The notes below the pieces were generated by a model. The model had not been told where the DNA came from, did not search any database, and saw only the letters and a program-made list of their open reading frames with translations. From NCBI GenBank assembly GCA_021531775.1, contig JAFBIU010000009.1, positions 42,952 to 106,951 on the forward strand: a DNA stretch of 64,000 nucleotides. Reading direction: 5' to 3'. The stretch comes from Parabacteroides distasonis. GTDB lineage: Bacteria > Bacteroidota > Bacteroidia > Bacteroidales > Tannerellaceae. Positions 7,498-16,968 of this stretch are shown here, one piece after another. Made by a program: the position numbers and the translations under genes. How positions within the stretch are numbered: position 1 is the stretch's first letter; each line of letters starts with the position of its first letter.

Positions 7498-8346
7498 CTA
7501 TAACTGTTTGATTTGTTCCTCCGTCAAGCCGGATGCTTGCATGATTGTCCTTATATCAACACCCAAAGATTTCAGGTTCTTGGCCATCTCGATCTTACCT
7601 TCTGCTCGGCCTTCCATCTTGGCGGTATCGAGTACATCATTCTGAACCATGATGTCATCCATGTGGGCATCATAAGCCTTGCGTTCTGCATCCGTCATGG
7701 TCATGTAAAGCAGGCGCTGGCGAGCTTCCTTCAACCCTGGTGTAGAGGTATCATCCTTGATACGGTTATTCTTCAGGTAGTCCAACCACTCCTCGATAGG
7801 GGTGCGAGCCACATCGTTGAACTCATTGACCCGGATGATGTAGTATTCAGGGAATACATCCTCCGGTACGGTCATCCTGATCTCATCCGCCTCACGGGTG
7901 TTCACCTTCAATCGGTCTCCAGTATGTACGCCAGTGAAAACTGTCTTTCCGTGATAGAGATAGTCACTACCCTGACCCAGATCAAAATAGAGGATGTTGA
8001 TGGAATAGACCTTCTTCACCTTGTCGTACTTGTTGCCGATCTCGATGTGTTCCGTGATGGCTTTCGACACACCATAGAGCATACGTTGCAGGTAGTAGAG
8101 CTGACGGGTCAGTTGGACCTCCACAAGGATAATGTCTCCTCGCTCGTTTTTAGCCTTTATATCGACACGGTTGAACTTATCGACCGCACGCTCCTGGTTG
8201 CCCTCGCTCTCCAAAATCTCAACAATGGTCACCTGCTCGCCGGTGAGAACCGTTATCAGTCCCTCCAATACAGCAAAGTTGGCCTTGTCACGCAACATAC
8301 GTTTCACTGCCCAGTCAAATCGGATGTATTTGTTGCTCACTTCCAT
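7498..8346 (-). CDS. Rpn family recombination-promoting nuclease (PD-(D/E)XK)
   Basis: The 282-residue product matches the Rpn/PD-(D/E)XK nuclease family, often labelled putative transposase. It starts with SNKYIRFDWAVKRMLRDK, typical of the family. The nuclease core follows with an Asp in RVDIKAKNERGD and the EVQ motif in DIILVEVQLTRQ (residues about 62-80). The C-terminus has the usual acidic MTDAERKAYDAHMDD stretch and a final LKSLGVDIRTIMQASGL helix pair. Rpn proteins are known to cut DNA and promote RecA-independent recombination in E. coli; a similar role here is inferred. The stop codon lies about 65 bp from the repeat array. It is a single gene with its own promoter. Confidence 0.85.
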   Translation of the reverse strand: MEVSNKYIRFDWAVKRMLRDKANFAVLEGLITVLTGEQVTIVEILESEGNQERAVDKFNRVDIKAKNERGDIILVEVQLTRQLYYLQRMLYGVSKAITEHIEIGNKYDKVKKVYSINILYFDLGQGSDYLYHGKTVFTGVHTGDRLKVNTREADEIRMTVPEDVFPEYYIIRVNEFNDVARTPIEEWLDYLKNNRIKDDTSTPGLKEARQRLLYMTMTDAERKAYDAHMDDIMVQNDVLDTAKMEGRAEGKIEMAKNLKSLGVDIRTIMQASGLTEEQIKQL

Positions 8347-8374
8347 GATGTCCTCCGTTTTTTTATTCCACTCT

Positions 8375-8406
8375 CAAAATTAGCTACTCTATTTGAATCT
8401 GCCAAA
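8375..8406 (-). promoter_or_regulatory. Promoter of the Rpn nuclease gene
   Basis: On the minus strand TTTG (8406-8403), 20 bp and TAATTTTG (8382-8375) match the Bacteroidetes promoter. The -7 box lies 29 bp before the ATG. Confidence 0.7.
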
Positions 8407-8616
8407 TCATCAGCGGATTTTCACTCCTTTATCAATTCATGCGTGAATGGGTTTACTCTAACCCGTGAGTCTTGTCTTTGGCGGCATGCAAGTTGCATAG
8501 TCGAATTTTATCACTTATACTGAATAAAACTGGTAGTTTTCCCGATTTGATCCATTATACTGGATGAAATTGGCAATTCTAACGGATAGGATCGCTTGAA
8601 TTGCCCTCAAAATGAA
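8407..8616. other. Non-coding stretch with a degenerate 40-bp direct repeat
   Basis: No gene is visible between the Rpn promoter and the SusD terminator. Two copies of a roughly 40-bp unit beginning tatactg start at 8516 and 8556 and share about 60 percent of positions. The copies are AT-rich and could be chance or an old duplication. Confidence 0.4.
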
Positions 8617-8644
8617 GAGGGACCGCTCTCCCGAGCGATCCCTC
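8617..8644 (-). terminator. Terminator of the SusCD operon
   Basis: A 12-bp stem (8617-8628 with 8633-8644, one wobble pair) has a 4-base loop. Read on the minus strand it is followed by ttcatttt, and it lies about 105 bp past the SusD stop. Confidence 0.7.
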
Positions 8645-8749
8645 AGTGATTCCGGTTTTTGTATGTCTATATGTCGTTAATCATTTTCTTGTAAAACGGT
8701 TGAATATAGTACCGGAATATGTTTATTCTAAATGTCGAAATCGAATCGA

Positions 8750-10225
8750 TTATTTGACACCTGTACGGGTATCCCACCACATCTGTTTACCCCATGTGTA
8801 GTCAACGATACCAGCAGAAGCTGCATTTACGTTATCCGTATTGTAGTTGTATTCGTTGTCCGGATAGGGGAAACGGAACGGAACGTCGTTGTGGTCTGTA
8901 CCATAGATGCAATAGGCTCCCGGATACTCACCCGATGTCTGGATCTCCTTCGGGAAACCGGTACGACGATGGAGTGACCATGCTTCGCAATTATTCTTGA
9001 AGAGGGCAACCCATTCTTCCATGTAGATCTGATCCAGGGTGTTGGCAAACTTACCCTTACCAGCCAAGTAGGTATCTACATCTGCTGCATCGACACCATT
9101 GTCATCCATGGAGATGCGAACGGCCTTCTCGTAGGCAGCCTGAGCTGTCGTACCTACATTCCAACCGCGAACAGCTGCTTCTGCCAAGATGAAGTAGTTT
9201 TCGCACGCTTTCAAGAACGGAGTGAAACCGAACAGATCCTTGCGATACATGTCGCTCACACGGGAAATACTGTTCAGGTTAGCTGGAGCTCTCAAAGCAC
9301 CATTCTCATAACCACGGTATTCGCCATCTTCATTCGCCGGTACCAGAATGGTGTGCAGACGAGGGTCTTCCATCTTTGTCAGGTGAGCCACGAAGATATT
9401 GCTGGGACCATAGTCGTCACGAGACAAGGCATCGTCTGCCCACGGTTCGTTCCAAGGCTTTGAACCTTGCCACCACAGATAGGCGTTCTCGCTACTTTCT
9501 GACAGGATCGGATAACGGCTTGCGTTCTGACCGATCTCTTCAATCGTACTCTTCGCCAACTCCGGAGCCACATTCACAATACGCATAGCAGCACGCAGAC
9601 GGAGTGAGTTACAGAATTTCTGCCACAAAGAGGCATCACCTCCGAACAGGAAGTCACCTTCGCCTATATCATCGGATCCCAAACCACCGGCCATTTCGTC
9701 AGCAATGGTTTTCAGATTAGCCAAGATGGCCGGATAAATTTCTGATTGTGCATCATACTTCGGCTGGATCAATCCCTCGGAAACTTTGTTAGCTTCTGTG
9801 TAAGGAACATCTCCAAACTGGTCGGTATTCAACAGCATCAGGTATTCAATCCAGATACGAGTAGCCCAGCGAAGGTTCTTCAACTGATCCTTGCTATCTT
9901 CTGTTGTTGCCAGAATGTCGTTCAACTGCTCGATGTTGCGATAGCAAGCCGAGAACTTGTTACCATACGTATTGTTGGTCGGCAGATACTGATAGGTATC
10001 CATATACTGGATCTTTACCACATAGCCCGCCCATGCCTCTGTGCCGTCATATCCACCATGGCGTGAACCTGTCACACGGATGGTATAACCCAACTGGTTG
10101 CTCTGAGAAGTGGTAGGCAGCGCATCGGGGTCGGTATTGATCTCTTCGAAGTCGCTGGTACATCCGCCTAACAACAGCGTGAAGGCCAACGAGGCGATTG
10201 TTGATTTTTTGAATATATTTTTCAT
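8750..10225 (-). CDS. SusD/RagB family nutrient-binding outer-membrane lipoprotein
   Basis: This surface lipoprotein binds an oligomeric nutrient and acts as the lid of the partner SusC channel. The 491-residue product has a signal peptide with lipobox LLGGC (Cys22), followed by the SusD-like start DFEEINTDPDALP. Internal features of the SusD-like_2 subgroup include the tetratricopeptide-like helical segments around NLRWATRIWIEYLMLLNTD and the late motif FILAEAAVRGW. It lies 29 bp downstream of the SusC gene, the standard pairing. No glycoside hydrolase, sulfatase, protease or sensor gene accompanies the pair, so the substrate is unknown; a peptide or small glycan is possible. Confidence 0.95.
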   Translation of the reverse strand: MKNIFKKSTIASLAFTLLLGGCTSDFEEINTDPDALPTTSQSNQLGYTIRVTGSRHGGYDGTEAWAGYVVKIQYMDTYQYLPTNNTYGNKFSACYRNIEQLNDILATTEDSKDQLKNLRWATRIWIEYLMLLNTDQFGDVPYTEANKVSEGLIQPKYDAQSEIYPAILANLKTIADEMAGGLGSDDIGEGDFLFGGDASLWQKFCNSLRLRAAMRIVNVAPELAKSTIEEIGQNASRYPILSESSENAYLWWQGSKPWNEPWADDALSRDDYGPSNIFVAHLTKMEDPRLHTILVPANEDGEYRGYENGALRAPANLNSISRVSDMYRKDLFGFTPFLKACENYFILAEAAVRGWNVGTTAQAAYEKAVRISMDDNGVDAADVDTYLAGKGKFANTLDQIYMEEWVALFKNNCEAWSLHRRTGFPKEIQTSGEYPGAYCIYGTDHNDVPFRFPYPDNEYNYNTDNVNAASAGIVDYTWGKQMWWDTRTGVK

Positions 10226-10254
10226 AATGCTTTCTTCTTGATGTTAGGAATTAA

Positions 10255-13200
10255 TTAGAATGTCAAATTAACTTTCAAACCGAAGCTACGAGAACTCGGG
10301 ATTGAGGCCTGTTCGAAACCGACACCACGGCTATCGCTGGATACACCACCCGTTTCCGGATCGAGGCGCATGGTGTTCGAACTGTGTACCCAAATCAACC
10401 ACAAGTTGTTGGCAATGAAAGATACGGTTGCATCACTGATGTAACGTGTCTTGGCCAACCAGGGTTTCGGAATACGATAGGAAACGTTCATTTCACGCAG
10501 TTTCAGGAAGGATCCGTCGAATACATACATTTCGGGGTTACCACCTGCTTCGTACCAAGTCTGGGCATCTGTTTCAATGGTATTCTCTACCCACTTGCCG
10601 CTGGCATCCTTCATCACGAAACGTTCGTTGGTAGCTACGTCCTTACCGGCTACGATGGCACGTTCACGTACACCATCGGCAGCTGTGATTTCAGCTGTAC
10701 CAGCTGTATAGCCGTGACTCATAGACTGAGACCAAATGTCACCACCTACGCGCAAATCCAACAGGAAGCCGAAGCTGACGTTCTGGATGGAGAAGTCGTT
10801 GCGCCAGTTCATCAGGAAGTCCGGTGTAACATTACCGATCACCTGTGCGCTCTTGGTAGAGGCCAAACCGGCTGAGTTCACCTTCACGGCACCAATCTGG
10901 TCTGCAGTGGCTGTACCAGCTTTTACATCATCTTCTGTGATGCGGCTGTAACCAGTGGATACCAAAGCACCCCATTCTTCACCTTCGCGTGCTTGGGTAG
11001 CGATACCCCATGTCCAACCAATACCGTAGGTGTTCAGACCCAATTCCGGATACAACGAGATGACTTTGCTCTTATCCTTTGAGAAGTTCAAGGTTGAACT
11101 CCAGTTCAAGCCCTGCTTGCTCTGCAGAATGTCGCCACTAACCTGGATTTCCACACCCTTGTTCTGGATTTCACCGGCATTGATCAGCATCGCTCCATAA
11201 CCGCTTGAGTAGGGAATTGTAACGTTCAAGATCTGGTCGGTTGTTGTCTTGTGGTAGTAAGCCATATCCACGTGCAGACGATCGTGCAGGAAGCCGAATT
11301 CAGCACCTACTTCCCAAGTCTTGATGCTCTCCGGACGAAGATCCGGGTTCGGATAGACGGTACTCTTGTAAATCTGAGCTACACCATTGAAGGCACCACT
11401 GGTATCCATGTAGTAGTAGGCACGGTTACGATAAGCCGATGTTGCCGAACCGATTTCTGCCCAACCTCCACGGAGTTTCAAGAATGACAATACGTTACCT
11501 TCACCCTTCAGCTGCGGGAATGTCTCCGTAGCGATCCAGCTCATGCTGACAGAGGGATAGAAGAAGGCATCCTTGATGGATGAATCCCAGTCGTTACGTG
11601 CACTGGCATCCAAGTAGAGTTGGTTCTTCCAACCGATAGAAACGTTACCATAGACTGAATTTGAACGCTTGTGGCTGTGGTCGGTAGAGGTGATGGCATC
11701 ACCACTCTTGTTGGCAATCGTATAGACACCCGGTACAGTCAAAGCAGTTGCACCAATCTTGTCCCATGACCAGCTGACGTCACGATAGTTGGCACCTGCC
11801 ATAGCCGTCACGTTCCAGTCGCCAAAGGTCTTGTTGAAGCTGGCCATGAAGTCCAAGTTCAACTCGGTATTCTTCTCGATGATGTGCTCGAAACCACCAC
11901 TTGTCCAGTCGGAGAGGTCTTTGTAGTGTTTCTCCATAGAGTCTGAATTGTAGTAATCCACACCGGCACGTCCTTCAAACTTCAACCATTCGAACGGCTG
12001 ATAGTACAATGAAGATTTACCGAAGATACGGTCGCGCTGGTAGCTGTTGGTATTCATATAGACATTGAAGTAGGGGTTGATGTGATAACTGTTGTTCCAG
12101 TTATACATCGTGTAGTTGCCATTGGCATCCTTCTGATCCCAATTGTCCTTCAACGTTTGCATGTTGATCTGACGGCCTGACCAAGCCACCAACGAGTTGA
12201 TCGGGTTGTTACCACCGTAACCCTGAGCCGGTAGGTTATCGCTCTTCGTACGGGTGTAGCTGGTGCTCAAGTCGTACGAAATGTATTTATTCAATTTGAT
12301 AGAGGAGTTCAACTGAGCCGAGTAGCGCTTCTGGTCTGTGTTGGGTACGGTACCCTTCTGATCACGGAACGAGAGCGAAGCACGTGTGCTGGCCTTGTCG
12401 CTATTGGCAGCCAACGAGATGGTATGGTTCATGGAGTAACCGGTCTGGAAGAAATCTTTCACGTTGTTCGGACGGGAAATCCACGGAGCCTTCTGACCGT
12501 TACTGTCATACTGAACTAAATTCAAACCGGCATCCAAGCGGGGACCCCATGATTCGTCATAGAAGTCGTTGATACCGTTTGAACCATCGACCCAATTGAA
12601 ACCATATTGTTCGGCATACTCCTGATAACTCATATTCGGTGCGGTGAGTTTCCAGTGGTATTCGTCACCAATATTACCCTGACCGTAAGAATTCTGCAGT
12701 TTCGGCATGGTTGAGATCTTATCGACTGTGAAGTTACCGTCGTACATCACTTTCACGCCACCACTCTTCTTACCGGACTTGGTGGTGATCAAGATAACAC
12801 CATTACCAGCACGCATACCATAGAGGGCTGCTGATCCACCCTTCAAGACGGTCATTGACTCGATGTCTTCCGGGTTGATATCGTTCAAACCTGAACCGTA
12901 GTCCACACCATTATAGGTATTGTCACCAGAACGTTGTGCCGCATTGGAGATAGGTACACCATCCACAACGATCAACGGCTGCTGGTCTGCACTCAATGAG
13001 GAGTTACCACGGACAGAAATACGAGATGAGGCTCCGACACTACCACCAAACTGGTTGACCTGTACACCGGCTACCTTACCGGAGAGGGCTCCTGTTACGG
13101 AAATCTGTCCTGCTTTGGTCAATTCTTCTGCGCCCACTTCCTGAATAGCGTATCCCAACGATTTCTTTTCACGTGAGATACCCATGGCTGTTACGACAAC

Positions 13201-13506
13201 CTCATCCAAGGCCTGTGAGTCTGATTCCAATTTGACATTCAAGAAAGATGCCACCGGCATTTCCTTGGTTTTCAAACCGACATACGAGATGAAGATGGTT
13301 TTTGCATCTGCTGGAACTTCCAATGAAAATTTACCATCCAGATCGGATACAGTACCGATCGATGTGCCTTTTACAATAATCGCTGCTCCAATAACCGGCA
13401 TTCCGTCTTCTGCCGAAATGACTTGACCTGTCACTTTCTGAGTCTGGGCGGAAGCAACACCTATACTGGAGGCGAGACACGCCATTAGTAAGTTGACCTT
13501 TTTCAT
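10255..13506 (-). CDS. SusC/RagA family TonB-linked outer-membrane transporter
   Basis: This outer-membrane beta-barrel imports the ligand caught by its SusD partner, using TonB/ExbBD energy. The 1083-residue product has a signal peptide ending at ASAQ, a carboxypeptidase-regulatory-like domain (about 23-105, VTGQVISAEDGMPVIGA), a TonB-box-like EVVVTAMG, and a plug with ISVRGNSSLSADQQPLIVVDG and GSAALYGMRAGNGVILITTK. A long barrel ends in the terminal aromatic of KVNLTF. There is no N-terminal STN extension, so regulation by an anti-sigma factor is not expected. A good promoter lies 170 bp upstream, leaving a long 5' leader. Confidence 0.96.
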   Translation of the reverse strand: MKKVNLLMACLASSIGVASAQTQKVTGQVISAEDGMPVIGAAIIVKGTSIGTVSDLDGKFSLEVPADAKTIFISYVGLKTKEMPVASFLNVKLESDSQALDEVVVTAMGISREKKSLGYAIQEVGAEELTKAGQISVTGALSGKVAGVQVNQFGGSVGASSRISVRGNSSLSADQQPLIVVDGVPISNAAQRSGDNTYNGVDYGSGLNDINPEDIESMTVLKGGSAALYGMRAGNGVILITTKSGKKSGGVKVMYDGNFTVDKISTMPKLQNSYGQGNIGDEYHWKLTAPNMSYQEYAEQYGFNWVDGSNGINDFYDESWGPRLDAGLNLVQYDSNGQKAPWISRPNNVKDFFQTGYSMNHTISLAANSDKASTRASLSFRDQKGTVPNTDQKRYSAQLNSSIKLNKYISYDLSTSYTRTKSDNLPAQGYGGNNPINSLVAWSGRQINMQTLKDNWDQKDANGNYTMYNWNNSYHINPYFNVYMNTNSYQRDRIFGKSSLYYQPFEWLKFEGRAGVDYYNSDSMEKHYKDLSDWTSGGFEHIIEKNTELNLDFMASFNKTFGDWNVTAMAGANYRDVSWSWDKIGATALTVPGVYTIANKSGDAITSTDHSHKRSNSVYGNVSIGWKNQLYLDASARNDWDSSIKDAFFYPSVSMSWIATETFPQLKGEGNVLSFLKLRGGWAEIGSATSAYRNRAYYYMDTSGAFNGVAQIYKSTVYPNPDLRPESIKTWEVGAEFGFLHDRLHVDMAYYHKTTTDQILNVTIPYSSGYGAMLINAGEIQNKGVEIQVSGDILQSKQGLNWSSTLNFSKDKSKVISLYPELGLNTYGIGWTWGIATQAREGEEWGALVSTGYSRITEDDVKAGTATADQIGAVKVNSAGLASTKSAQVIGNVTPDFLMNWRNDFSIQNVSFGFLLDLRVGGDIWSQSMSHGYTAGTAEITAADGVRERAIVAGKDVATNERFVMKDASGKWVENTIETDAQTWYEAGGNPEMYVFDGSFLKLREMNVSYRIPKPWLAKTRYISDATVSFIANNLWLIWVHSSNTMRLDPETGGVSSDSRGVGFEQASIPSSRSFGLKVNLTF

Positions 13507-13676
13507 AAATACTCTATTTAAATTATCCTATAAGTTTCATTTTCTTAATAAGCAGTTTGTCTTTTCTATTCACTGTTCCAACTTTTCTGCATGATGGTTT
13601 GCATAATTGACACTTTGAGCAAATCAAGTCGCATTAGTTTGGCAAAACGATATAGACATACGCTCGTTTACACTTG

Positions 13677-13706
13677 CAAATATAGGAACTATTTGTTTAA
13701 AACAAA
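13677..13706 (-). promoter_or_regulatory. Promoter of the SusCD operon
   Basis: On the minus strand TTTG (13706-13703), 18 bp and TATATTTG (13684-13677) match the consensus. The implied leader of about 160 nt before the SusC ATG is long enough for post-transcriptional control. The rest of 13507-13873 is AT-rich with no gene. Confidence 0.75.
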
Positions 13707-13873
13707 CTTTATGATACTTTTTTTTCAAGTAAAATGGCCTATTTATGTTATAAATCATATTTTTTAGTCACGATTGGCTTAGAAATATGCATTCTATTGC
13801 ATATTTATAGAATAAAACAAAATTTGATTGGACTTCAGAATCAATAGTTATTCTTAGAACCATTTCATAAAAA

Positions 13874-13906
13874 TTTGAACGACTACTTGGAAAAGTCGTA
13901 CCTTTG
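13874..13906 (+). promoter_or_regulatory. Promoter of the tandem ABC ATPase gene
   Basis: TTTG (13874-13877), 21 bp and TACCTTTG (13899-13906) lie 25 bp before the ATG at 13932. Confidence 0.75.
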
Positions 13907-13931
13907 TGTCGTTAAAGCATGAATTTGTGAT

Positions 13932-15392
13932 ATGGAAAGAGAATATATCGTACGTCTCGAGGCGGTAGAGCCTCGTTTGCCGGAGCTTCGTTTTACGAAA
14001 CCGGTCAATTGGACGATCGAAGCGGGACAGCAATGGGCTGTGGTGGGACCGAACGGGTCCGGGAAGACTTTATTGACCGATTTGTTGCAACGGAAGTTTG
14101 CGATCCGCTCCGGTGAGATCCAGTATGGAGCACCGGGAGCGGTCTCGTCGCTGATCCGTAGTTTGGCATTCAAAGACATCTATTCATTGGCCGATTTGCG
14201 CACGACCTATTACCAGCAACGTTGGCACGCTACGGAGAATGACGACATGCCCTGTGTGTCGGAATTGTTGGGTACGCAATTGGATGAGCAGGGACTTGCC
14301 TTGTGCCGGATGTTCCGCATCGAGGAGTCGTTGCCTAAGAAATTGAATTACCTGTCGAGTGGAGAGTTACGGAAATTCTTGATCGTACGGACCCTGTTGA
14401 AGCATCCGCGTCTGTTGGTGCTCGACAATCCCTTTATCGGTTTGGATTCTTCTTCGCGTCAGTTGCTGGCGGAGATGTTGGCCGAGGTGACTCGGTTGAA
14501 GGGAACACAGGTGGTCTTGTTGCTTTCCGATCCGGCAGATATACCAGAAATGGTGACTCACGTCTTACCTATATATAATAAGGTATGTATGGAACCGATG
14601 TTGCGGGCCGATTTTCTGGCCGATCGGGCTCTGATCGGGAAATTGTTCCCTTCCGAATGTGATGAGGCCTGGGTGAAGCAGCCGATCGAACTGCCGATAG
14701 CCTCAGTGGGTGTTCCTTCGCAACACGAGGTGACCTTCCGTATGGAGCATGTCTCGATCCATTATGGCCAGCGAACCATCTTGAAGGATCTGGATTGGGA
14801 GGTGAAGAATGGTGAGAAATGGGCCTTGAGCGGACCCAACGGTTCGGGCAAATCGACCCTGTTGAGTCTGCTGTATGCCGACAATCCCCAATCGTATGCC
14901 AACACGTTCTACCTGTTCGACCGCAAACGAGGATCGGGCGAGAGCATTTGGGACATCAAGAAGCGGATCGGGTATGTCTCTCCGGAGATGCATCTCTATT
15001 ATCAGGCCAATGTGCCGGCTTGGCAGATTGTCGGTTCGGGCTATTTCGATTCGGTTGGCTTGTATCGTCCGTGTAATGCGGAACAGGAGGCAGGTGCCTT
15101 GGCCTGGATGCGTCTGTTGGGCATCGAGTCATTGAAGGATCGTCTGTTCATGACCCTCTCTTCGGGAGAGCAACGCCTGTTGCTGTTGGCCCGTTCGTTT
15201 GTCAAGGATCCCGATCTGTTGATTCTGGATGAACCGTTGCATGGCCTGGATGTGCACAACAAGAAACTGGCCACTCGGGTGATCGAAACCTTCTGTGCCC
15301 GTCCCGGCAAAACGTTGGTCTATGTGACCCATTATCTGCAGGAACTGCCGCCCTGTATCGACAAACGTTTTGAGCTGGTGAAACAGGAATGA
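13932..15392 (+). CDS. Tandem ABC ATPase, ModF/PhrA-like
   Basis: Two fused ABC nucleotide-binding domains total 486 residues, with no membrane segments. Domain 1 has Walker A GPNGSGKT, signature LSSGELRK and Walker B LLVLDNPFIGLD, in which the usual catalytic Glu is Asn. Domain 2 has Walker A GPNGSGKS, signature LSSGEQRL and Walker B LLILDEPLHGLD. This layout matches the ModF/photorepair protein PhrA group, whose role is poorly defined (molybdate-related in E. coli). It is unlike ABC-F proteins because the linker is short and lacks the P-site tRNA-interaction motif. It is a single gene with its own promoter and has no adjacent permease. Confidence 0.85.
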   Translation: MEREYIVRLEAVEPRLPELRFTKPVNWTIEAGQQWAVVGPNGSGKTLLTDLLQRKFAIRSGEIQYGAPGAVSSLIRSLAFKDIYSLADLRTTYYQQRWHATENDDMPCVSELLGTQLDEQGLALCRMFRIEESLPKKLNYLSSGELRKFLIVRTLLKHPRLLVLDNPFIGLDSSSRQLLAEMLAEVTRLKGTQVVLLLSDPADIPEMVTHVLPIYNKVCMEPMLRADFLADRALIGKLFPSECDEAWVKQPIELPIASVGVPSQHEVTFRMEHVSIHYGQRTILKDLDWEVKNGEKWALSGPNGSGKSTLLSLLYADNPQSYANTFYLFDRKRGSGESIWDIKKRIGYVSPEMHLYYQANVPAWQIVGSGYFDSVGLYRPCNAEQEAGALAWMRLLGIESLKDRLFMTLSSGEQRLLLLARSFVKDPDLLILDEPLHGLDVHNKKLATRVIETFCARPGKTLVYVTHYLQELPPCIDKRFELVKQE

Positions 15393-15548
15393 TTGTCAAA
15401 ATGAAAGCAGGGGAGTGATTCCATGATGTTATCTTGTATAATATACTGTCATTTTGTCTAAAAATACTGCTTTCAAACATGTAAAACAGGTTGTAAATTT
15501 CTGCATTTAGGTTTTGTCAAGTAAAGAAAATATCCGAATTTTGTTCCC

Positions 15549-16820
15549 ATGATGAGTCAACCATTAGCAGAGAGAATGCGTCCGAAAACCCTGGATGAGT
15601 ATATCGGACAGACCCACTTGGTGGGGAAGGATGCCGTGTTGCGGAAGATGATCGAAGCGGGTCATGTGCCCTCCTTTATCTTGTGGGGACCTCCGGGCGT
15701 GGGCAAGACAACTTTGGCACAGATTGTGGCGCGACAGTTGCAAGCCCCTTTCTATACGTTGAGTGCTGTCAGCTCTGGCGTGAAGGAGGTACGGGAGGTG
15801 ATCGAGAAGGCCAAAGCGAATCGTTTCTTCGATTCGATCGCCCCGATCCTGTTTATCGACGAGATTCATCGCTTCAGCAAATCCCAACAGGATTCCTTGC
15901 TGAATGCGGTCGAGACCGGAGTCGTCACCCTGATTGGTGCCACGACGGAGAACCCTTCGTTTGAGGTGATCCGTCCGCTACTGTCCCGTTGTCAGGTGTA
16001 TGTGTTGAAGCCGTTAGGGAAGCAGGATCTGTTGGATCTGCTGCATCGGGCCTTGACGGAGGATGTCGAGCTGAAGGAGAAGCAGGTTGTCCTGACTGAA
16101 ACGGATGCCCTGCTCCGCTATTCCGGCGGAGATGCCCGGAAGTTGCTGAACATTCTCGAACTGGTCGTCTCGGCAGAACCGGATGATCGGATCGAGATCT
16201 TGGATCGAACGGTTACCGAACGGTTGCAGGAGAATCCAGCCGCCTACGACAAGGGGGGAGAGATGCATTACGACATCATTTCGGCCTTCATCAAGTCGAT
16301 CCGCGGCAGCGATCCGGATGCAGCTATCTATTGGTTGGCCCGTATGGTGGCAGGAGGCGAAGACCCGGAGTTTATTGCCCGTCGTCTGGTCATTTCCGCA
16401 TCGGAGGATATCGGATTGGCCAATCCCAACGCTTTGTTGCTGGCAAATGCCTGTTTCGATGCGTTGAAGAAGATCGGTTGGCCGGAGGGTCGGATCATCC
16501 TGGCTGAAACAACCATTTATCTGGCGAGTAGCCCGAAAAGCAATTCGGCCTACAAGGCGATCAATGATGCGTTGGAACTGGTGAACCGTACAGGCAATCT
16601 GCCTGTTCCGTTGCACTTGCGCAATGCGCCCACGCAACTGATGAAGGAGCTGAATTACGGTAAGGCTTACAAATATGCACACGATTACGAGAACCATTTT
16701 GTGCAGCAGGATTATCTTCCTGAGTCGTTATTGCAGGAGCGGATCTGGCATCCGCAGGAGAATCCAGCTGAACACAAATTGATAGAGCAGATGCGTCGCT
16801 TGTGGAAAGATCGTTACTGA
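15549..16820 (+). CDS. rarA: Replication-associated recombination protein A (RarA/MgsA)
   Basis: This AAA+ clamp-loader-like ATPase acts at stalled replication forks. The 423-residue length is typical. The conserved N-terminus [17 protein letters not shown] is followed by Walker [10 protein letters not shown] (about 47-55), Walker B and sensor region [17 protein letters not shown], and the C-terminal RarA motifs [13 protein letters not shown] and [11 protein letters not shown]. Two adjacent ATGs (15549 and 15552) are possible starts. The 156-bp gap before it holds no clear TAnnTTTG promoter. Confidence 0.95.
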   Translation: MMSQPLAERMRPKTLDEYIGQTHLVGKDAVLRKMIEAGHVPSFILWGPPGVGKTTLAQIVARQLQAPFYTLSAVSSGVKEVREVIEKAKANRFFDSIAPILFIDEIHRFSKSQQDSLLNAVETGVVTLIGATTENPSFEVIRPLLSRCQVYVLKPLGKQDLLDLLHRALTEDVELKEKQVVLTETDALLRYSGGDARKLLNILELVVSAEPDDRIEILDRTVTERLQENPAAYDKGGEMHYDIISAFIKSIRGSDPDAAIYWLARMVAGGEDPEFIARRLVISASEDIGLANPNALLLANACFDALKKIGWPEGRIILAETTIYLASSPKSNSAYKAINDALELVNRTGNLPVPLHLRNAPTQLMKELNYGKAYKYAHDYENHFVQQDYLPESLLQERIWHPQENPAEHKLIEQMRRLWKDRY

Positions 16821-16871
16821 GAAAATTGATATTATGACAATTTGATTGATCTTTTCCATAGTTTTTTGACC

Positions 16872-16907
16872 TTTTGTTTCTATGTATCGATTATTTGTGT
16901 ACATTTG
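16872..16907 (+). promoter_or_regulatory. Promoter of the serC-serA-DUF1015 operon
   Basis: TTTTG (16872-16876), 23 bp and TACATTTG (16900-16907) lie 61 bp before the serC ATG. Confidence 0.7.
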
Positions 16908-16968
16908 CCGCCTGTTTTGAGAATGCAAACAAAAATGATTATATAACAATCTAAAAAAACGATTTGAT

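Noticed and set aside
13932..15392. Tandem ABC ATPase as an ABC-F resistance protein
   Set aside because: It lacks the charged interdomain arm and the LSGGQ/DEPTNHLD pattern; the signatures fit the ModF/PhrA group.
15403..15474. gaaagcag and ctgctttc as a terminator between the ABC ATPase gene and rarA
   Set aside because: The arms are only 8 bp with a loop of more than 50 bases and no T run follows the second arm.
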